64,000 bases of DNA from contig CALEYL010000036.1 of assembly GCA_937926205.1 (NCBI GenBank), positions 134,320-198,319 of the forward strand. Direction: 5' to 3'. A model generated the notes under the pieces. It did not search any database. It worked only from the letters and a program-made list of their open reading frames with translations, and was not told the origin of the DNA. The DNA is from an uncultured Saprospiraceae bacterium. Its GTDB lineage: Bacteria > Bacteroidota > Bacteroidia > Chitinophagales > Saprospiraceae. Below, one piece after another: positions 31,765-40,029 of this stretch. A program made the translations under genes and the position numbers. How positions within the stretch are numbered: the stretch's first letter is position 1; each line of letters starts with the position of its first letter.

Positions 31765-31800
31765 GAAGGCGCGCCGCAAAACAAATTACGGCGCGCCTTC
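31765..31800. terminator. Bidirectional terminator
   Basis: A perfect 12-base stem, GAAGGCGCGCCG (31765-31776) and its complement (31789-31800), around a 12-base loop. It lies between two convergent genes, DUF2911 and the TonB-like gene. The T-rich side is better on the minus strand. Confidence 0.8.
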
Positions 31801-31821
31801 TTAGTGATGCATTGGAAATGG

Positions 31822-32712
31822 CTATTGCAACTTAAAATTATACGTGATTGTCCCGCATTGCTTATCGGGGCCGCCTGCTGTAAACCTCCAGCGTTTGGCA
31901 TTGGCTTCAGCAACGCTGATCAATTGGCTGTCGGTAGTAGAAGAACCACGCTGGGTGTATTTTGCGCTGATGACGGAGCCATCTCCGTTCACACAGACTT
32001 CCAGTACAACCGTACCTTGTTTTTGAGAATTATCGGTCACTTTAGGCGAACTGGAAATACCACGACCACCGAGGCCACCACCAACTTTACCGGAACCGGT
32101 ACTGATGCCGGTTAAAACATCGGAATTTGGATCGCCGCCGGGATCGCCCTGATTGCCAGGTTTGCCGGTGTTCCCTTTTCCACTGCCATTGCCAAACAAG
32201 CCGCCAATCTGATCTTTTGTTTTTTGAGCGTCGGCTTTGCGTTTGGCTTCAGCTTCGGCCTCCGCTTTCTTTTTGGCGTCTGCTTCGGCCTTTTTGCGTG
32301 CTTCTTCAGCTTGCCGGCGGGCATTTTCTTCCTGCACTTTTCTATCCTGCTCCTGCTTTCTGCGCAAAGCGACAGCTTCAGGGTCTTCGGTTTTGATGAT
32401 TTCTTTTTCTTTAACCGGCTCAGGCTTCGTCACCTCTTTCGGGGTTTCCGGCTCTGGATCCGGTTGGACTTCTTCTTCGGGCTGGCTTTCTTCCTGGGGA
32501 GCCGTTTCTGCAGGGGCTGCATTATCGTCGCCCTGACCAACATCCGGCAGGCCCAAATTTACCAGAATGCCTTCCTGACCCGGAGGCGGATCCTGATAAG
32601 ACATTAAAGGCAGCATAGCCAGTATGATCAGTAGGAGATGGAAAAGGAAGGAGGTTAACATACCTCGTTCTTTGTCTTTTTGTTCCCGCTGATGGCTGAA
32701 AAATTCTTCCAT
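31822..32712 (-). CDS. tonB: TonB-family energy transducer
   Basis: A 296-residue protein starting at MEEFFSHQ (32712), though an ATG 24 bases upstream is possible. It has a short cytoplasmic head, one transmembrane helix (about 18-38, SFLFHLLLIILAMLPL), and a long Pro/Glu-rich then Ala/Lys/Glu-rich periplasmic linker that looks helical. A Gly-rich hinge and a TonB-type C-terminal domain (GTVVLEVCVNGDGSV .. WRFTA .. YNFKL) follow. TonB couples the proton gradient to outer-membrane receptors. The linker, long and alternating in charge, also resembles TolA. Last gene of the exbB-exbD-exbD-tonB operon; it is preceded by a 100-base gap. Confidence 0.85.
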   Translation of the reverse strand: MEEFFSHQREQKDKERGMLTSFLFHLLLIILAMLPLMSYQDPPPGQEGILVNLGLPDVGQGDDNAAPAETAPQEESQPEEEVQPDPEPETPKEVTKPEPVKEKEIIKTEDPEAVALRRKQEQDRKVQEENARRQAEEARKKAEADAKKKAEAEAEAKRKADAQKTKDQIGGLFGNGSGKGNTGKPGNQGDPGGDPNSDVLTGISTGSGKVGGGLGGRGISSSPKVTDNSQKQGTVVLEVCVNGDGSVISAKYTQRGSSTTDSQLISVAEANAKRWRFTAGGPDKQCGTITYNFKLQ

Positions 32713-32812
32713 ATCTTTAAAATTGAATGGTAACAACTGTATTAACGCAACCTTCGAAAAAAGAGATACCAGGTTGAAAAAGTTTAGTATTTATTTAACG
32801 AGAGGGCAGCTT

Positions 32813-33217
32813 TTAGTCCTTTAAATCGGCTGCCAAAATACCATTGATGTTATTGCGCATGCAAATATCCATCACAGTAACCACATACTCCGTTGGCGCT
32901 CCGGAATCCGGAGAGATCGTAATGTCAAGTTTACCGCCTTTGCGGCTCGCTTTGCGGGTAAGTTCTCCATCAAGGGCAGTTGCTTCTATGCGTTTGCCGT
33001 TCAGGAAAAACCTTCCGCTCCGATCTATTTTTACATCGTCAATATTGGATGGCGTAACTGTTCTGTTTTTGGAAGACCCCGGCAACTTCAGGTTGAGCGC
33101 ATTGGGCGCAACAACGGTAGAGGTCAGCATGAAAAAAATCAGCAACAGAAAAATAATGTCTGTCAGAGAAGACATGTTAAATTCCGAAGATACTTTGGCG
33201 CGTTTTTTAAGACCCAT
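32813..33217 (-). CDS. exbD: ExbD-type biopolymer transport protein (second copy)
   Basis: A 134-residue ExbD/TolR protein. It has a cytoplasmic N-terminus, one transmembrane helix (about 16-36) holding the proton-carrying Asp in SSLTDIIFLLLIFFMLTS, and a periplasmic domain of about 95 residues. It works with ExbB as the proton-driven stator for TonB. It is a diverged paralogue of the ExbD gene 43 bases upstream; the first 33 residues are nearly the same and the periplasmic domains differ. Two ExbD genes per operon are normal in Bacteroidota. Confidence 0.9.
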   Translation of the reverse strand: MGLKKRAKVSSEFNMSSLTDIIFLLLIFFMLTSTVVAPNALNLKLPGSSKNRTVTPSNIDDVKIDRSGRFFLNGKRIEATALDGELTRKASRKGGKLDITISPDSGAPTEYVVTVMDICMRNNINGILAADLKD

Positions 33218-33260
33218 CGCTGTTTATTTTTAAGCCATTAAAGGCCTGGCTGCTGAATTT

Positions 33261-33674
33261 TCAACTGTTAGTAGGCTGTGTCGCAATGATGGCGCGCACT
33301 TTAAGTTTTGCACCGATTTTCATAATGCGAAGCACCTCGTCAAAAGGGGTACCCACTTCGGCCACAATGGTGATGGCTTGTTCCTCAGGATTTGCTTTGG
33401 ACTCTTTCATCTTGAAAATGGCCGCAGTCAGCAAACTTTCTACCCCATTTTTGCTTGTCTCCTCATTGTTTACCGTCATTCGCCCATTCGCTTCCAAAGA
33501 AACGACAACGGTGGTTGTTGCAACCGTTTGAGAATCAGATTTTGGAAGCTCAAAAGGCTGTATCTGGACGAGGTTGGACGTGAGCATGAAAAAGATCAGC
33601 AACAGAAAGATGATGTCCGTCAGAGACGACATATTGAATTCTGATGCGACCTTGGATCTTCTTTTTAAGCCCAT
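33261..33674 (-). CDS. exbD: ExbD-type biopolymer transport protein (first copy)
   Basis: A 137-residue ExbD/TolR protein with the same N-terminal anchor as its downstream paralogue, including the membrane Asp in SSLTDIIF. The periplasmic domain (about 37-137) is unlike that of the second copy, so the two probably make different contacts with TonB or peptidoglycan. It follows exbB after 85 bases and is part of the same operon. Confidence 0.9.
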   Translation of the reverse strand: MGLKRRSKVASEFNMSSLTDIIFLLLIFFMLTSNLVQIQPFELPKSDSQTVATTTVVVSLEANGRMTVNNEETSKNGVESLLTAAIFKMKESKANPEEQAITIVAEVGTPFDEVLRIMKIGAKLKVRAIIATQPTNS

Positions 33675-33759
33675 AGCTGTTTGAATTTGGATTTACAATA
33701 GGTGCAGCACTAAACATGCGGGCAATTCTGTGAAGAACCCGTAACGAGTGACCATCCTC

Positions 33760-34452
33760 CTATGCAGTCGGTTCCTGCAGTAAATCCATGAATTCCATCG
33801 TAGAACGCTCCATTTTGAAGACAACTTTTTCTACGTTGGCCACCAGCAGGTTATAACCAACCAATGCTAAAATACCCACAAAAAGACCAAAAGCGGTCGT
33901 GATCAAAGCCTGATAAATACCACCGGCAAGAATAGAAGGCGAAACGCTGGATTCTGTTGCCATTTTGAAGAAGGCCTGGATCATACCGGTTACCGTACCA
34001 AGGAACCCGATCATTGGCGCGGATCCGGAGATACTGGCAAGCGTTGAAAGGTTTTTCTCCAGTTTGAATAATTCCAGGTTACCAACATTTTCGATAGCCG
34101 CATCAATGTCGCGAAGGGGCTTGCCAATGCGCTGCAGGCCTTTTTCTACCATGCGGGCAACCGGGGAATCAGTTGTATTGCAGAGCGCACGCGCACCCTG
34201 AATGTTGCCCGACTGAACATTGACTCGAATGTTGTTCATGAAATTGTCATCAACCTGGCCCGCTCTTTTGATGGCTCTGTAGCGCTCAACAAATATGTAG
34301 ACCCCGGCTATGGAAAGCCCCAATTGGATAACCACAATCAGGATACCCATTACCCCACTGGAGAGAATGATTTCGACAATGCTTTGTGCGCTGAATTCGC
34401 GTTCAATATCAACGGCAGGTTCCTGAAACAGCAGCAATAGGTTTTGCAACAT
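33760..34452 (-). CDS. exbB: ExbB/MotA/TolQ proton channel
   Basis: A 230-residue protein, start taken at the ATG at 34452 (MLQNLLLLFQE). It has three transmembrane segments at about 25-47, 132-155 and 172-195. The long cytoplasmic loop and the MIGFLGTVTGMIQAF signature of the family are present. Together with the two ExbD proteins it forms the inner-membrane proton channel that drives TonB. First gene of the leftward operon; divergent from the beta-oxidation genes with 226 bases between starts. Confidence 0.9.
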   Translation of the reverse strand: MLQNLLLLFQEPAVDIEREFSAQSIVEIILSSGVMGILIVVIQLGLSIAGVYIFVERYRAIKRAGQVDDNFMNNIRVNVQSGNIQGARALCNTTDSPVARMVEKGLQRIGKPLRDIDAAIENVGNLELFKLEKNLSTLASISGSAPMIGFLGTVTGMIQAFFKMATESSVSPSILAGGIYQALITTAFGLFVGILALVGYNLLVANVEKVVFKMERSTMEFMDLLQEPTA

Positions 34453-34593
34453 GGATAGCGTGGTTTTAAGTAATGTGTTTAGATGAACAAAGCGCATAAC
34501 GCCCCGGATCTAGAAAAAATTATGTCTCCGGGTGCTGCAAGTGCTTTAAGCGGCGCTAAAATAATAATTTTCGTAAAGATGTTAAGGGTATGC

Positions 34594-34623
34594 TTGGGCA
34601 TTTGATCGGAATATGTATTTTTG
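34594..34623 (+). promoter_or_regulatory. Promoter of the beta-oxidation operon
   Basis: TTG at 34594-34596 and TATTTTTG at 34616-34623 are 19 bases apart and fit the Bacteroidota consensus TTG-N19-TAnnTTTG exactly. The ATG of the fadB-like gene follows 55 bases later. Confidence 0.65.
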
Positions 34624-34678
34624 CATATCCAGCGAATTTTCGCTAAATACAATTGCCTCATCATAAGGAACGATATCA

Positions 34679-37072
34679 ATGAGCAGAAGAATCAGAAAAG
34701 CAGCCGTGCTGGGCTCCGGGGTTATGGGCTCCGGAATTGCCTGTCACTTCGCAAATATTGGACTGGAAGTCCTGATGCTTGACATCTTACCATTCGATTT
34801 AAAAGAAGAAGAAAAAAACAATGCCAGCGCCCGCAACCGCATCGCAGCATCTTCTTTGGATGCAGCCATAAAAGGGAAACCGGCAGCGCTTTACGATAAA
34901 AAATTTGCATCGCGCATCAGCATCGGCAACTTTGAGGATGATTTTCCGAAAATTGCCGATTGCGACTGGATCATCGAAGTAGTGGTAGAACGCCTCGACA
35001 TCAAAAAGCAAATTCTTGAAAAAGTAGACCGCTACCGCAAAGCAGGCTCTCTGGTAACCTCCAATACTTCGGGAATCCCCATTCATTTGATGCTGGACGA
35101 GAGGAGTGGCGATTTTCGCAAAAACTTTTGCGGCACACACTTCTTTAACCCACCCCGCTACCTGCGTTTGTTTGAAGTAATTCCTACTGCGGAAACCGAT
35201 CCCGAGGTTGTGGATTTTTTCATGCACTACGGCGATGTTTATCTCGGCAAACAAACGGTATTGTGCAAAGATACGCCGGCGTTTATCGGCAACCGGGTCG
35301 GCGTTTATGCCATGGCTAAGATTTATCAGCTGACAACCACACTCGGGCTTCGCATCGAGGATGTGGATGCGCTGACTGGCCCGGCTCTTGGGCGCCCTAA
35401 GACCGGAACTTTCCGTCTTGGCGATCTGGTTGGGCATGATACGGCTGCCAAAGTCATTCAGGGCATTAAGGAAAATTGCCCGAACGACGAACAGGCCGGC
35501 GCATTTGAGATACCCAAATACCTGCAGTTTTTGCTGGACAATAAGTTTCTCGGAAACAAAAGCGGCCAGGGATTTTATAAAAAAACAGCGGAGAAGGATG
35601 AAAAAGGCCGCCCCGTTGTGCTGGCACTGAATCTGGAAACGCTGGAGTATGAGGCTTCCCAGAAGTCAGACCTCCCCAGCCTGAAAATGTCGAAACAAAT
35701 TGATCAGTTACCCAAACGGATCGACGCATTTTTCAGTGCAGATGACAAGGGCGCAGAGTTGATTCGCCGTTCTTTATTGGGACTGTTTGCCTATGCTTCC
35801 AACAGGATTCCGGAAATTACCGATCATTTATACAGCATAGACGACGCCATGCGCGCAGGCTATGCCTGGGAAATGGGGCCATTTGAATACTGGGATGCCG
35901 TTGGCATTCAAAAAGGCGTTGAGCTGGCAGAAGCGCAGGGCGAAAAGATTGCCTCCTGGGTGAAAGAGATGCTCGCAGCCGGCCATACTTCCTTTTACAA
36001 ACGCGAAGGGGGAATCCGCAAATACTACAACATTGCGAGCAAAAGCTTCCTTCCCATACCCGGGGCAGACAGCTTCATTATCCTCGACAATTACCGCGAT
36101 CAGGCGCCGGTACATTCCAACGCTGAAACCATTCTGCACGACATCGGCGACGGCGTATTGTGCCTCGAATTTACCAGTCCGCATAATTCCATTGGCGAAG
36201 GGGTACTCCGCGGCATCAATGAAGCCATTCAGATCGCAGAAGAAGGCGATTGGAAAGGTCTCGTCATTGGTAACAACGCCACCAATTTTTCAGTGGGCGC
36301 CAACCTCATGATGATCGGTATGCTGGCTTATCAGCAGGAGTTTGACGAACTGAATTTTGCGGTTAACTTTTTCCAGCAAACGACCATGCGTTGCCGATAT
36401 TCCAGCATTCCTGTGGTCGCTGCTACCCAGGGCTACGTTTTCGGCGGCGGTTGCGAAACGTTGATGCATTGCGACGCGGCGGTATGTGCCGCTGAATCTT
36501 ATATTGGTCTGGTGGAAGTTGGAATTGGCGTGATACCCGGTGGCGGTGGCACCAAAGAGCTGGCACTGCGGGCTTCCGACTCGTTTTTTGACGGCGACAT
36601 TATGATTCCTACCCTGATTGAAAAATTCAAAGCCATCGCTTTGGCTTCTGTCAGCACTTCAGCACAGGAAGCATACGGCCTTGGCTTCCTGCAGCGCCAC
36701 CGCGATACCGTAGTGGTCAACAAGGACCGGAACATTGCGGAAGCAAAACAAAAAGTGCTGGAACTGGCGGGTAACTATGTTCAACCCCGTAAACGCGAGG
36801 ACATTACCGTGCTGGGCCGCAGCGGAATGGCAGCGCTATACATTGCAGCAAATGAGCTGAAACGCGGCAACTACGCCAGCGAGCACGACATTAAAATCGC
36901 CCAAAAAGTGGCCTGGGTGCTTTGCGGCGGCGACCTGACCGGCGTGCAGAAAGTTTCAGAACAATACCTTCTCGATGTAGAACGCGAAGCTTTCCTCAGC
37001 CTTTGCGGCGAACAGAAAACGCTGGAGCGGATTCAGTATATGTTGCAGAATAACAGGCCGTTGAGGAATTAG
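34679..37072 (+). CDS. 3-hydroxyacyl-CoA dehydrogenase / enoyl-CoA hydratase (FadB/FadN-like)
   Basis: A 797-residue bifunctional beta-oxidation enzyme. The N-terminal part is the NAD-binding dehydrogenase domain (GSGVMGSGIACHFANIG, residues about 12-28; NTSGIP and GTHFFNPPRYL further on), with its helical C-terminal domain twice (about 200-300 and 360-430). An enoyl-CoA hydratase/crotonase fold fills about 480-700 (VGANLMMIG, GGGCETLMHCDAAV, GVIPGGGGTKEL). The order dehydrogenase-then-hydratase is that of Bacillus FadN, not of E. coli FadB. It hydrates trans-2-enoyl-CoA and oxidises the 3-hydroxyacyl-CoA. The partner thiolase lies 569 bases downstream, beyond an inserted four-helix-bundle unit. 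Confidence 0.9.
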   Translation: MSRRIRKAAVLGSGVMGSGIACHFANIGLEVLMLDILPFDLKEEEKNNASARNRIAASSLDAAIKGKPAALYDKKFASRISIGNFEDDFPKIADCDWIIEVVVERLDIKKQILEKVDRYRKAGSLVTSNTSGIPIHLMLDERSGDFRKNFCGTHFFNPPRYLRLFEVIPTAETDPEVVDFFMHYGDVYLGKQTVLCKDTPAFIGNRVGVYAMAKIYQLTTTLGLRIEDVDALTGPALGRPKTGTFRLGDLVGHDTAAKVIQGIKENCPNDEQAGAFEIPKYLQFLLDNKFLGNKSGQGFYKKTAEKDEKGRPVVLALNLETLEYEASQKSDLPSLKMSKQIDQLPKRIDAFFSADDKGAELIRRSLLGLFAYASNRIPEITDHLYSIDDAMRAGYAWEMGPFEYWDAVGIQKGVELAEAQGEKIASWVKEMLAAGHTSFYKREGGIRKYYNIASKSFLPIPGADSFIILDNYRDQAPVHSNAETILHDIGDGVLCLEFTSPHNSIGEGVLRGINEAIQIAEEGDWKGLVIGNNATNFSVGANLMMIGMLAYQQEFDELNFAVNFFQQTTMRCRYSSIPVVAATQGYVFGGGCETLMHCDAAVCAAESYIGLVEVGIGVIPGGGGTKELALRASDSFFDGDIMIPTLIEKFKAIALASVSTSAQEAYGLGFLQRHRDTVVVNKDRNIAEAKQKVLELAGNYVQPRKREDITVLGRSGMAALYIAANELKRGNYASEHDIKIAQKVAWVLCGGDLTGVQKVSEQYLLDVEREAFLSLCGEQKTLERIQYMLQNNRPLRN

Positions 37073-37073
37073 G

Positions 37074-37629
37074 GTAGAAGGTAGAGGGTAGAGAGTAGAG
37101 GGAATACCCCATATGAGCATACTGCCCTTTTAACCTTTCTAAAATCGGTAGAAGGTATTAGGAACTCACACTGCCCGGCAAAATAGCATGAGCGATTGAT
37201 TATCCTTTAAATATTAATGACATGCACAATTTTAGGAATTTGCAGGTTTGGAAAGACGCCATTGATCTAGCTGTTGAAGTTTATAAGATAACAGGTACTT
37301 TTCCTGTTTCAGAAAAATACAATCTAATTAGTCAACTTAATAGGAGTGCCGTATCTGTACCATCAAATATCGCAGAAGGAGCAGGCCGTAATACCAATGG
37401 AGAGTTTATCCAATTTTTAGGTGTATCCACAGGTTCCTCCTATGAAATGGAAACACAGTTCATTATAGCAAATCGACTTGGATTTGTAGAAGAAGAACAG
37501 TTTATTCCGGTAATGGAAAAAATGCATTCCATTCAAAAAATGACCCATTCATTGAAGTCCTCACTAATTAAATAAACCAGAAGGTAAGTCATGAAGGTAT
37601 CTTTATACTTTCTACCCTCTACCTTCTAC
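37074..37629 (+). mobile_element. Four-helix-bundle unit with 24-base terminal inverted repeats
   Basis: The unit is bounded by GTAGAAGGTAGAGGGTAGAG.. at 37074-37097 and its inverted copy at 37606-37629, 23 of 24 bases matching. It begins 2 bases after the stop of the fadB-like gene and ends 12 bases before the start of the thiolase gene. Inside are a single gene (37222-37575) and non-coding flanks, one of which (37127-37160) resembles spacer sequence near 46170-46200. No target-site duplication is evident. Mobility is inferred, not shown. Confidence 0.6.
37222..37575 (+). CDS. Four-helix-bundle protein (S23/IVP, Avd-like family)
   Basis: A 117-residue protein of the family first found in intervening sequences of 23S rRNA genes (S23, TIGR02436). 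The hallmarks are NFRNLQVWKDAIDLAVEVY at the start, SQLNRSAVSVPSNIAEGAGR in the middle and ETQFIIANRLGF later. The family makes a basic pentameric helical bundle; the related Avd protein binds RNA in diversity-generating retroelements. Its role when free-standing is unknown. Its DNA is richer in A and T than the fad genes. It lies between two fad genes within terminal inverted repeats. Confidence 0.85.
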   Translation: MHNFRNLQVWKDAIDLAVEVYKITGTFPVSEKYNLISQLNRSAVSVPSNIAEGAGRNTNGEFIQFLGVSTGSSYEMETQFIIANRLGFVEEEQFIPVMEKMHSIQKMTHSLKSSLIK

Positions 37630-37641
37630 TAAATAAATAAC

Positions 37642-38814
37642 ATGGAAGCATACATCATCAAAGCCTATCGCTCCGCTGTTGGCAAAGCCGGAAGAGGCGG
37701 ATTTCGCAACTACCGCTCGGATGACCTGGCCGTAGATGTGGTTAAATACCTGATTGACAACACGCCGGGGCTTGACCCGAAATTGGTGGACGATGTGATT
37801 GTCGGTTGCGCCAATCCGGAAGGCGAACAGGGGTTCCAGATCGGGCGGCAGATTTCGCTGCGCGCTTTGGGCAAAGAAGTGCCCGGCATGACGGTTAACC
37901 GCTACTGCGCCTCGGGCCTGGAAACCATCTCTATTGCGGTGGCAAAAATCCGGGCAGGGATGGGGCATATTTACGTTGCCGGCGGTACGGAAAGCATGAG
38001 CATGATTCCGATGACGGGCTATAAACTGGCGCCAAGCTATCAGGTTGCCAAAGATACGCCCGACTACCTCATCAGCATGGGACTTACAGCCGAAGCAGTC
38101 GCTAAAAAATACGGCATCAGCCGCGAGGCTGCCGATAATTTCTCCTACCAATCGCACGTAAAAGCGGCGAAAGCCATTGACGAAGGCAAATTTAATGCTG
38201 AAATCGTGCCGGTTACAGTGGAAGAAGTTACTGTAAAAAACGACAAGCGCGTTCGGACTGAAAACGTCGTCAAAGTGGACGAAGGCGTTCGCCGCGATAC
38301 GACGGTGGAAGGCCTGGCAAAACTGCGCCCTGCCTTTGCCAATGGCGGCATCATTACAGCTGGTAATTCCTCGCAAACCTCCGACGGTGCGGCATTTGTG
38401 CTGGTGGTAAGCGAAGAAATGGTTAAGCAGCTGGGACTGACGCCAATTGCGCGTATGGCAGGCTGCGCGGTTGCGGGGGTAGAGCCGCTTTACATGGGCA
38501 TCGGACCTTGCGCTGCCATTCCCAAAGCTTTGCAACAATCGGGCTTGTCTTTGAGCGATATCCAATTGGTAGAACTGAACGAAGCCTTTGCAGCACAAGC
38601 GCTTGCGGTGATCCAGGAAGCCGGCCTCAATCCGGAAACGGTGAATGTAAACGGTGGCGCCATTTCCCTCGGCCACCCGCTGGGATGCACAGGTGCAAAA
38701 TTGTCCACTCAGTTGTTCAATGAAATGCGGCGCAGGGGCGATAAATACGGCATGGTCACCGCTTGCGTTGGCGGCGGACAGGGCATCGCCGGGATTTATG
38801 AGTTGTTGAATTGA
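37642..38814 (+). CDS. fadA: Acetyl-CoA C-acyltransferase (3-ketoacyl-CoA thiolase)
   Basis: A 390-residue thiolase that performs the last step of beta-oxidation, splitting 3-ketoacyl-CoA with CoA. The nucleophilic Cys is in NRYCASGLETI (about residue 90), His in GGAISLGHPLGCTGA (about 348) and the second Cys in ACVGGGQG (about 376). NEAFAAQ is also present. Length and motifs are normal. It would form an operon with the fadB-like gene were it not for the inserted unit; the right inverted repeat of that unit ends 12 bases before its ATG, so its translation leader has been replaced. Confidence 0.9.
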   Translation: MEAYIIKAYRSAVGKAGRGGFRNYRSDDLAVDVVKYLIDNTPGLDPKLVDDVIVGCANPEGEQGFQIGRQISLRALGKEVPGMTVNRYCASGLETISIAVAKIRAGMGHIYVAGGTESMSMIPMTGYKLAPSYQVAKDTPDYLISMGLTAEAVAKKYGISREAADNFSYQSHVKAAKAIDEGKFNAEIVPVTVEEVTVKNDKRVRTENVVKVDEGVRRDTTVEGLAKLRPAFANGGIITAGNSSQTSDGAAFVLVVSEEMVKQLGLTPIARMAGCAVAGVEPLYMGIGPCAAIPKALQQSGLSLSDIQLVELNEAFAAQALAVIQEAGLNPETVNVNGGAISLGHPLGCTGAKLSTQLFNEMRRRGDKYGMVTACVGGGQGIAGIYELLN

Positions 38815-38819
38815 TTGTA

Positions 38820-38840
38820 CAACCGAACAGCGTTCGGTTG
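38820..38840 (+). terminator. Hairpin after the thiolase gene
   Basis: CAACCGAAC (38820-38828) and GTTCGGTTG (38832-38840) form a perfect 9-base stem with a 3-base loop, starting 6 bases after the stop. Only a short T stretch follows, so termination would be imperfect. Confidence 0.55.
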
Positions 38841-38886
38841 ACTTTCCCCTCTCGCAGCATGCTGTTCTGCGGTATTACAGGCGCAA

Positions 38887-38917
38887 GTGAGGGCGTCATT
38901 CTGAATGACACCCTCAC
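38887..38917 (+). repeat. Covarying hairpin repeat, copy 1
   Basis: GTGAGGG-C-GTCATTC-T-GAATGAC-A-CCCTCAC forms a 14-base-pair hairpin with one C/A mismatch and a 1-base loop. A second copy lies at 59312-59342 on the minus strand, where the third pair is C-G in place of G-C. Both copies lie in sense orientation downstream of a coding sequence. Confidence 0.65.
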
Positions 38918-38945
38918 TACCTACCTCTGATCGTTCGGCGTTACA

Positions 38946-39200
38946 CTACCGCACCACGCTCAGCTTTCCTGCTCGCGCCGGGCTCTGCCCGGTGTCGTAA
39001 AGCACCCGATAAAAATACATACCCGGCGGCAATGCTGTTACCTCCACTTCATAAGTTGTTCTGCCAGTTTGCAAGGGTTGCTGCAGCGCTAAACGCCCGT
39101 CGGGGTAGAACAACTGCCACTCTCGCCGGGGTGCTTAGGCTGAGGTTAAGCTGGCCCGATGCCGAATTTGGAAAGACGATCTTGTCCTGAAACAGGTTAT
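38946..39200 (-). pseudogene. Orphan T9SS type A sorting domain, frameshifted
   Basis: The minus strand encodes a recognisable sorting domain: KIVFPNSASGQLNLSLSTP, then after one extra base near 39121 WQLFYPDGRLALQQPLQTG and TALPPGMYFYRVLYDTGQ, ending in a TAG at 38946-38948. No start or passenger protein belongs to it. The upstream outer-membrane gene ends at 39209, with its last codons overlapping the other frame. The remnant is the tail of a lost secreted protein, or of a gene cut short when its front was replaced. Confidence 0.7.
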
Positions 39201-39208
39201 CTTTTGTC

Positions 39209-39919
39209 TCACTCCAACTCCCGATCAAACCGAAATCCCACCCTCACTCCAAAAGAATAAAGGTTTCGATTCAGCTCCGTATAGATGGTATCTTTCAAGA
39301 CGCCTTTCATCCAGAAAGTAAAGGTAGGTTGCAAAATCAGGGTAAACGTGGGGCTAAACCGATGCTCCCATCCGATTCCGGCAGTAAAGGCGTAATTGAT
39401 TTTTCGGAAATCCGATTCGTCGGCAACGCGTCGTGTACTGTTTTCGCCGCCATACAATACCGTGAGGGTGTCATTGGAAAGGTTGTAACTGACGTTGGCG
39501 CCAAGCATAAAATTGAACAGGTCTTTGTCGCTGAGCGACTGGTAAAATTTCATAGATGCCGGTAGTTCGAGGTTGTAGTTTTGAAAAACGTAACGCCGGG
39601 AACTGGCAATGGCAAAATCGGGGTCATTGGCTGGTATCGGTTCTTCCACGGTACGATAGCCGGTATCGGCAAAACCCGCTCCAATCTGAAATCCTATTTT
39701 TTCTTTTTTCCAGAATAAAAACAAATGCGCCGCATAGGAAGGTTTGGAAACCTCGCGCTTTTCGATCTCCTGAATCATTTGTTCGCTGATCGAAGTGTAA
39801 GCGACGAGGCGCCGGTTGCTGAGATTGGGAAACAACTCAAGTCCCCAGCCTGTGGTTATTTGCGCTAAGGCAGGCAAAGTCGACATAAGCAATAGAAAAA
39901 GAAAGCCTGTTTTTTTCAT
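39209..39919 (-). CDS. Outer-membrane beta-barrel protein (PorT-like)
   Basis: A 236-residue exported protein with a signal peptide (1-19, LPALAQ). The remainder alternates hydrophobic and polar residues in about eight strands and ends in an aromatic-rich strand (YSFGVRVGFRFDRELE), as in the small PorT/OmpW-type barrels of Bacteroidota. The function is unknown. The stop is followed by an orphan sorting domain in another frame, so the original C-terminus or downstream gene may have been rearranged. Confidence 0.75.
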   Translation of the reverse strand: MKKTGFLFLLLMSTLPALAQITTGWGLELFPNLSNRRLVAYTSISEQMIQEIEKREVSKPSYAAHLFLFWKKEKIGFQIGAGFADTGYRTVEEPIPANDPDFAIASSRRYVFQNYNLELPASMKFYQSLSDKDLFNFMLGANVSYNLSNDTLTVLYGGENSTRRVADESDFRKINYAFTAGIGWEHRFSPTFTLILQPTFTFWMKGVLKDTIYTELNRNLYSFGVRVGFRFDRELE

Positions 39920-39960
39920 GTTTGTGTTGCTTGGTGCAAAAACCTTAACGCTTTTCTTTA

Positions 39961-40007
39961 AAAAAAAATATAGCCCGAACAGACGACTTTGGTCTGTTCG
40001 GGCTATA
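39961..40007 (-). terminator. Strong terminator of the RlpA/SPOR gene
   Basis: A perfect 16-base stem (TATAGCCCGAACAGAC at 39969-39984 and its complement at 39992-40007) with a 7-base loop. On the minus strand it is followed by eight T (39968-39961). It lies 22 bases after the stop of the RlpA-like gene. Confidence 0.9.
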
Positions 40008-40029
40008 AAAAGCTGTCTGGAGCAGCAGC

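Noticed and set aside
37222..37575. Intervening sequence of a 23S rRNA gene
   Set aside because: The protein family is right but no rRNA sequence is present on either side.
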